From the NCBI GenBank assembly GCA_021904315.1, contig CM038916.1:2728001-2792000 (forward strand): 64,000 nt of DNA. Reading direction: 5' to 3'. Below the pieces are notes generated by a model. It was not told the origin of the DNA and did no database searches. It saw only the letters and a program-made list of their open reading frames with translations. The position numbers were made by a program, and so were the translations under genes. The DNA is from Sphagnum magellanicum (Eukaryota; Streptophyta; Sphagnopsida; Sphagnales; Sphagnaceae). The first letter of the stretch is position 1, and each line of letters begins with the position of its first letter. Below, in pieces: positions 59,479-64,000 of the stretch.

Positions 59479-61514
59479 TACCTATTACACATGGAGTTTC
59501 TATTTGTGGGTGGAGGACTTTTTATTAAGGTGTTCTTGCGAAAAAAACCATGATATTAGACTTATTCATAAAGTCATCTTCTGTTTCCCCCTTATCTCCT
59601 CTGCTTTTGCCACCTATCCCATCTTTGAGTGGTATCCGCTGCCAATAAAGTTTGGCTTTTCAAATTTGGCCCTTCCAAGCTAATGGCTGGTTGGGGTGAG
59701 GAACAGCCAAAACTTGATGGGGTTTTATGTTCCTTTGCTCCCCAGATGACTCCGACTATCTTAGAGCATCTCTACCACCGCTCAATATCTGACCCTTAAA
59801 AATTTTGGATGAGGTTCATCAATCAAATGCAGTGGATCCACTGGACAGCTTGAAAATCCTCACACCTTTCAGAGCCTTGGAGGAGGCCTGGAATAGTCTA
59901 ATAAATAGAGTCAAATCCCTTCTCCCTGTTTCTGATTGGCTAGATAGTTTGATTGGTTGAAGTTAGTTGTTATTACTTGCAGTCCCAGTTTTAGTTTTAT
60001 GGGTGGTGTTGGAAAAAGGATAATAACTAAAACTTGGATGTGAGAGATATTTTTGCAGGGTTGCATACTGAGAGTTGGTGGAGATGCTCTTATAATGCAA
60101 GTGGCTCTCCAATTCATTACGTATTACTCATTAAAATTTGATTAATTGTCCTTCTTTCTTGGAAGGGCTAAGTGTTGGGACTCTGAAGTTCGGAGCCTGT
60201 TTGCAAGTGGGAAAATGACTTTTTGCGATGAATTTTAGCCATTTTGCAAAGAATACCTTAGAAAAATAATTGTGTCATAAATATCGTGTTTTTAAACAAA
60301 AAGTTTATATATATATATATATATATATATTATAAAGATCCCCAGAAATCCTCACAATTGCCTACAAATTTAGCCACATATACTAATGGATGATAGCCAC
60401 TTGATCAACATCACGAAAATTGGCCCAAACAAACACGCAAGTAGGAGTGACTTTCTTGAATTGGCACTTGAAAAAATACCCAGGGGACGTCGTTACGACC
60501 TTCACAGATCAGGCGCGGTTGTTGGGGGAGAGGAGGGGGAAGAGATTGTGATCTTGTCGATGTTTTCTTTTCAAGTGCTGAGAAATACAAGCGAAGGATC
60601 AGCAGCGTATTCACTTGAGCCCCAAGGAGCAGGCAAGGTTTTGTTGAGGATGATTTTGATGTAAATTTTTCTTTTGATTTTGATTTTTTTTTTGGGGTCT
60701 AATTGTGAAGAAATAGCTACAAGAAGGATGATCTGTCCTCATGCATCGCATAAGTTGTTTACGCTCACGAGCTTCAACAATCATGCCTGATTGTGTGTTT
60801 CCGATTTGCGATGCAGGGGTTGTTTTGATGACCCGTAACTCAAAGTGCTGAGAAACTCAAAAAGGAGTTGTAGCTTCTTCGTTGAGACTCTTGACCTCCA
60901 AAGATCAGGCGCTTCGGTTGGTGGTCTCAGTGAAATCATCGTCTGTTGTGAAGCTCTGAGTAAGTTGTTCTGCGCCTAGAGTTTGTCCAAAGTTTCTACA
61001 ATCTTGTCTTTGTCCTGTGAAACCATCCCAAGCAGAAGACCAATTAGAGTTTGATTGTCGGTAAGCGGAGTGAGAATGATTCTTGTCCTCTTGGCTCTCC
61101 AGTTCAGGATTGGGTTAAATGATTTTTTGCATAAACTTTGCATATCTGGAAGCTTGGTTCGTTATCTAATGTTGTCAATCCAACCTTTTTTTGAAAGGGT
61201 TTCGGTGCTCTTAAGGGAGTGGGCATTGTCCCTCGTATGAACCCAGAGTAATGAAAATTTCAAGTTTGATTGATTTTTGAGCTCTCTCCACGTGTAGTTC
61301 CTCAGTGGCTCTGTCGGTTCCCTTCTATTGCAGTTGGCTATTGCTAGGATTGGAGGAGGACACTTCAAGTGATTCATGCATTCTTGGTCTGGGTGGCTTG
61401 AGAAACGTTCTTTCATTTAACCTACGCTGAATTTCTCTCAGAGTGATTTAGCTCACCTTAAGTAAGCTGCACGTTAGCAGTGTCACCAAACACCTCGAGT
61501 GGGCCACGGCTACG
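59479..61514. other. upstream region of the kinase gene, with (AT)n
   Basis: It contains an AT dinucleotide run at 60,306-60,332 and, from 60.4 kb, a more GC-balanced stretch with several splice-like sites, compatible with a 5' leader containing introns. The frame 60,386-60,664 (92 codons) has no recognised domain. The block 61,276-61,398 is shared with 54,948-55,074. Confidence 0.4.
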
Positions 61515-62657
61515 ATGAGCTTCCTAAGCAGTATTTGGTCTTTTTTCACAACAAAAGTGTCCGCATACATGCGATCGAGTGTTCCTGGAGAAAGACCAGT
61601 GGACCTTGACCAAGTTCAGCTCAATGACGAGCTCGACCAAGTTCAGCTCAATGACGAGCTCGACCAAGTTCAGCTCAATGACGAGCTTGACCAAGTTCAG
61701 CTCAATGAAGAGCTTTGCAGATATTTGGACAACATACTTGTAGACATAAGGATTATCTTGGATGATCCTGGCAAAGACTTGTCAACATCAAAACGAGATG
61801 ATCGAGAGAGGGCTCTCAAAGAACTGGATTTGGTGGTGAAGCGGGCAGAGAGTCTTATGGGGAAATGCATGTGTAAAGACTCATCATGGCTTGATGCAGC
61901 CATTACCTTGGCAAACATAAAAGAGGAGATACTGGAGATTCGACTCGAGCTTTCATGGTGGGCAAATATGGTAGAGATTGCATCTGTTCAAGACTTGGAC
62001 TCAGGAGAATCTGTAGTTCAAAATGCAGTGAAGGCAATGAGAAAGCAGAGTGCCCTTCTTGAAGAGTTGGTGAAAGAAGGTAGTTCTTTGCAAAGGGCAG
62101 CTGAAGTTGATAAGGAGAATCTAGTTTCTAAGCTTCTTCGAGTGAAGGAGGAGCATGCCAAGGACGAGGATCACGAGTACGTTCTTTCTGTCTACTTGTT
62201 GTCACAAATGAAAGAAGATATTCACATTGATGAAATGGTACATTCAAAGTTGAAGGATGTTACATGGGGCAGGCCTTTAGGTAACGGTGCATATGGCCTT
62301 GTGACTGAGGTAACATGGTTTCAGCGCAAATGTGCGGTGAAATCTGTGAAGTCAAATGAGAAAGAAGTCATCACTTTGAGTGGTTGCAATCATCCACACA
62401 TTGTACAATTTTTGTGGCATTGGGAGGAGCAAAGTGAAGCCTACATTATGATGGAGCGTATGCCTCAAAACCTTGAAAAACACATTGAGGTCCAAGCTCA
62501 GAAAAGAGGTGGTCAGCCATTTGAGTTGCACGTTGCCATTGACATAATGTTGCAAGTTGCAAAAGCCATGCAGTATCTCCACAAGAATAAAATTGTCCAT
62601 AGAGACCTCAAGACCATAGTTATGACATTCTTCATTTTGCACATTAAAATTCTTTAA
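61515..62657 (+). CDS. TKL-type protein kinase, N-terminal region and N-lobe, truncated by a MITE
   Basis: ATG 61,515 opens 380 codons. Residues 1-30 are unremarkable. Residues 32-67 are four copies of a 9-residue repeat (DQVQLNDEL). Residues about 68-235 are helical and charged, with an LELSWWANMVEIASVQ segment, and resemble a regulatory helical bundle; the HeLo domain of plant MLKL-type proteins is one possibility I cannot confirm. The kinase domain starts near 250: glycine loop G256-N-G-A-Y-G261, ATP-site Lys K276 (CAVKSVK), VQFLWHWEE, MMERM hinge and HRDLK at 362-366. After the next codon the reading enters an inserted element and ends at TAA 62,655-62,657, so this product lacks the whole C-lobe. 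The gene continues at 62,810. Confidence 0.85.
   Translation: MSFLSSIWSFFTTKVSAYMRSSVPGERPVDLDQVQLNDELDQVQLNDELDQVQLNDELDQVQLNEELCRYLDNILVDIRIILDDPGKDLSTSKRDDRERALKELDLVVKRAESLMGKCMCKDSSWLDAAITLANIKEEILEIRLELSWWANMVEIASVQDLDSGESVVQNAVKAMRKQSALLEELVKEGSSLQRAAEVDKENLVSKLLRVKEEHAKDEDHEYVLSVYLLSQMKEDIHIDEMVHSKLKDVTWGRPLGNGAYGLVTEVTWFQRKCAVKSVKSNEKEVITLSGCNHPHIVQFLWHWEEQSEAYIMMERMPQNLEKHIEVQAQKRGGQPFELHVAIDIMLQVAKAMQYLHKNKIVHRDLKTIVMTFFILHIKIL
61608..61715 (+). repeat. 27-bp tandem repeat (4 copies) in the kinase ORF
   Basis: Four nearly identical in-frame units of 27 bp starting at 61,608, 61,635, 61,662 and 61,689. Differences are confined to single bases in the last two copies, so the expansion is recent. 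The encoded unit is DQVQLNDEL. Confidence 0.95.
62607..62614. repeat. 8-bp target site duplication CTCAAGAC (left)
   Basis: Identical to 62,810-62,817. Eight-base duplications are typical of hAT transposases. Confidence 0.93.
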
Positions 62658-62809
62658 AATTCTTCATTTAGCACCTTGTCATAACATTCTTTACCCGCGA
62701 ATGTTTACCAAATTACACTGGTTGATCTATAAATTTTTTAAAAATTCTTTAAAATTCTTGCTTCTTTGGGCTTCCATAACATTCTCGCACCAAGAATGTC
62801 ATAACTATG
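62615..62809. mobile_element. hAT-like MITE, 195 bp, inserted in the kinase catalytic loop
   Basis: Perfect 18-bp terminal inverted repeats CATAGTTATGACATTCTT, an AT-rich interior with repeated TTAAAATTCTT strings, no coding, and a perfect 8-bp target duplication. Removing the element plus one duplication restores a continuous kinase frame between HRDLK and the following TSNILVD block. Element plus duplication is 203 bp, so it shifts the frame as well as adding a stop. The perfect ends indicate a recent insertion. Confidence 0.93.
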
Positions 62810-63354
62810 CTCAAGACTTCAAACATTCTTGTCGATGATTCTACTGAAGGCTATGTGCTAGTGAAACTAGCAGACTTTAGGCTGGCAAAAACTTATGACA
62901 AGACACTAACTATGGGGAACCAAACAAGTGGGGGCACAACAAGGTATGCTGCACCTGAGGTGAACCTTCATGATGATGAAACGATACGTGGAAAAAAGAC
63001 CAGAAAGTTTCTCACAAAGGCTGATGTTTGGAGTTTTGCTATGGTATGTTTTGAGATTCTTATCCCATTCACTGGCATGGATGTGAACCAAAGTGAAATT
63101 CATGATAAGATTGCAGAGCCAAACTTTAGACCGCTTTTGCCAAATGACTCTTGTTTCGATTACCTACGATTCTGTATCACTAGTTGTTGGAGTCATGATC
63201 AAGAGAAGCGGCCAAATTTCTCCACTATTTGCCAGATGCTCAAGCTTGCAAAAGTGTTGAGCTTGGGCGTCACTTCCTTTGACGCTTGCAAGTCATTATA
63301 CTCTCGGAACCCTCCTATATGGATGGATCCAAAAAATGAGGATTTTGAAATCAG
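62807..63354 (+). CDS. kinase C-lobe, continuation of the split gene
   Basis: Frame in phase with the original kinase after the MITE. Motifs in order: TSNILVDD (catalytic loop end), LADFRLAK where DFG is expected (62,873-62,881; Gly to Arg, GGG to AGG), SGGTTRYAAPEV (activation segment and APE), ADVWSFAMVCFEIL (subdomain IX), CWSHDQEKRPNFSTICQML (subdomain XI). A donor AG/GTATTG ends this exon at 63,354; unspliced, the frame would stop at 63,427. The MITE terminus supplies an in-phase ATG at 62,807. The TKL/RLCK-like assignment follows from the subdomain XI form. The DFG change would weaken Mg-ATP handling, so the protein may already have been a pseudokinase. Confidence 0.82.
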
Positions 63355-63607
63355 GTATTGCTCAAGTTCATATAGTTGTAAATCTAACCAATTTTTTAAT
63401 TTCTTTCCTTTTGTAGTCAGTTGTTAGATTGTGTAGTACGTATGCTATGTTGTTGACATATTGGGTCATGCTCCTCTATGATTAGGGAATTTTTGTTTGT
63501 CCCTTTGTGCCATAATATTCCCTTGATATCCGTTTCTAGTCCACATTGAGATTTTTTTTTCTCCATGCTCGATCTTTTATAGCAAAGAATGTTGCATGTC
63601 AACACAG

Positions 63608-63694
63608 GTTCATTTCAGCTTCCATGATTGGAAGGGATTACTTAGAATATCGCTCACCATTGAAGTATTGCTCGCCACTACTAGGAGAACCTTG
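63608..63694 (+). CDS. next exon of the kinase gene
   Basis: Acceptor CAACACAG (ends 63,607) and donor CTTG/GTGAGC (63,695) bound an 87-bp exon that continues the phase of the previous one and encodes FISASMIGRDYLEYRSPLKY and a few more residues. The gene therefore extends past the kinase domain and beyond the window. The C-terminal domain is not identifiable here. Confidence 0.5.
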
Positions 63695-64000
63695 GTGAGC
63701 TCATCATTTTTTGCTTATTAACATGTTGAATTTTGATAGTTTGTTTTGCCTAATTTTTGCTGAATGCTTGCCTAATCAAATGTTGGTATTGAAGTTACTT
63801 GTTCTGATTTGTCATGGTGATCTAAAGAGGGTTTATGCCATGGATGTGTCTCTTCTTAATCGTAATTTTTTTCGAAAATAGGGAAAGATCACATGTTCTT
63901 CTTCATTTGATTGACATGTTAATCAAGGCATTTCAAAAATTTAGGATCAATTCTATCCTTAATTCACAAAGGATTTTAAATGTCCATTGTGATAGACTAG
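63695..64000 (+). other. intron-like sequence of the kinase gene at the window end
   Basis: Follows a strong donor. T-rich, with stops in all phases. No further exon can be assigned with confidence before the window ends. Confidence 0.4.

Noticed and set aside
62615..62809. The insert as an ordinary ancestral intron
   Set aside because: Its ends are perfect inverted repeats flanked by an exact 8-bp duplication of exon sequence, which introns do not show; the splice-like sites lie inside the repeats.
1..64000. CRISPR array, bacterial operon or phage content
   Set aside because: No direct-repeat/spacer arrays, no dense same-strand coding and no bacterial ribosome binding sites; the gene structure is eukaryotic.

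Overview
The window looks like nuclear DNA of a land plant. It is AT-rich and gene-poor, with long intron-like spacers and GT-AG exon candidates. It carries plant-type LTR retrotransposons, CACTA and hAT-like DNA elements, and a plant TKL-type protein kinase. The species cannot be fixed from the sequence; a non-flowering plant (bryophyte, lycophyte, fern or gymnosperm) is my guess. Most of the window is mobile or repetitive DNA in different stages of decay. Two CpG-rich islands stand out: 3.7-6.6 kb (a repetitive gene) and 56-59 kb (a young pogo-like transposon).

Layout. 0-3.6 kb: AT-rich spacer with a ~63-bp tandem repeat. 3.7-11.5 kb: an unrecognised plus-strand split locus with a CT-rich leader, a ~126-bp repeat ORF bearing LxLxL (EAR-like) motifs and a single amber codon, and several downstream exon candidates. 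Part of this locus (8.74-9.34 kb) recurs in inverted orientation at 10.9-11.5 kb. 11.5-16.78 kb: spacer with short duplications. 16,789-29,169: a complete but decayed Ty3/gypsy element on the minus strand, with two LTRs, a TAGGC target duplication, gag-PR-RT-RH-INT and an extra coiled-coil ORF, interrupted by a nested solo LTR at 26,457-27,368 (target duplication CCCAA). 29,465-31,697: a non-autonomous CACTA-type element with target duplication CCA. 29-41 kb: four copies of a modular repeat with a tRNA-like head, TAGG/CTAC tracts and a CACTA-like terminus, plus a minisatellite at 40.9-41.4 kb. 41.9-44.0 kb: remnant of an En/Spm (CACTA) transposase. 45-52 kb: mostly unassigned sequence with a ~124-bp degenerate tandem array. 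52.2-53.2 kb: a large inverted array of a ~21-bp unit that could fold into a hairpin. 55,960-59,478: a pogo-like DNA transposon with TA target duplication, terminal inverted repeats and a nearly intact transposase. 61,515 to the end: a protein kinase gene whose catalytic loop is split by a 195-bp hAT-like MITE.

How the parts relate. The window records several rounds of insertion. The gypsy element apparently landed inside an older modular repeat, and the solo LTR landed inside the gypsy gag region. The MITE insertion in the kinase looks recent, since its inverted repeats and 8-bp target duplication are perfect. A diverged copy of the kinase upstream leader at 54.95-55.07 kb indicates local duplication of that gene's surroundings. 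In the gypsy element, 21 of the 26 in-frame stops I traced by eye are TAG, which fits loss by deamination at CAG and TGG codons.
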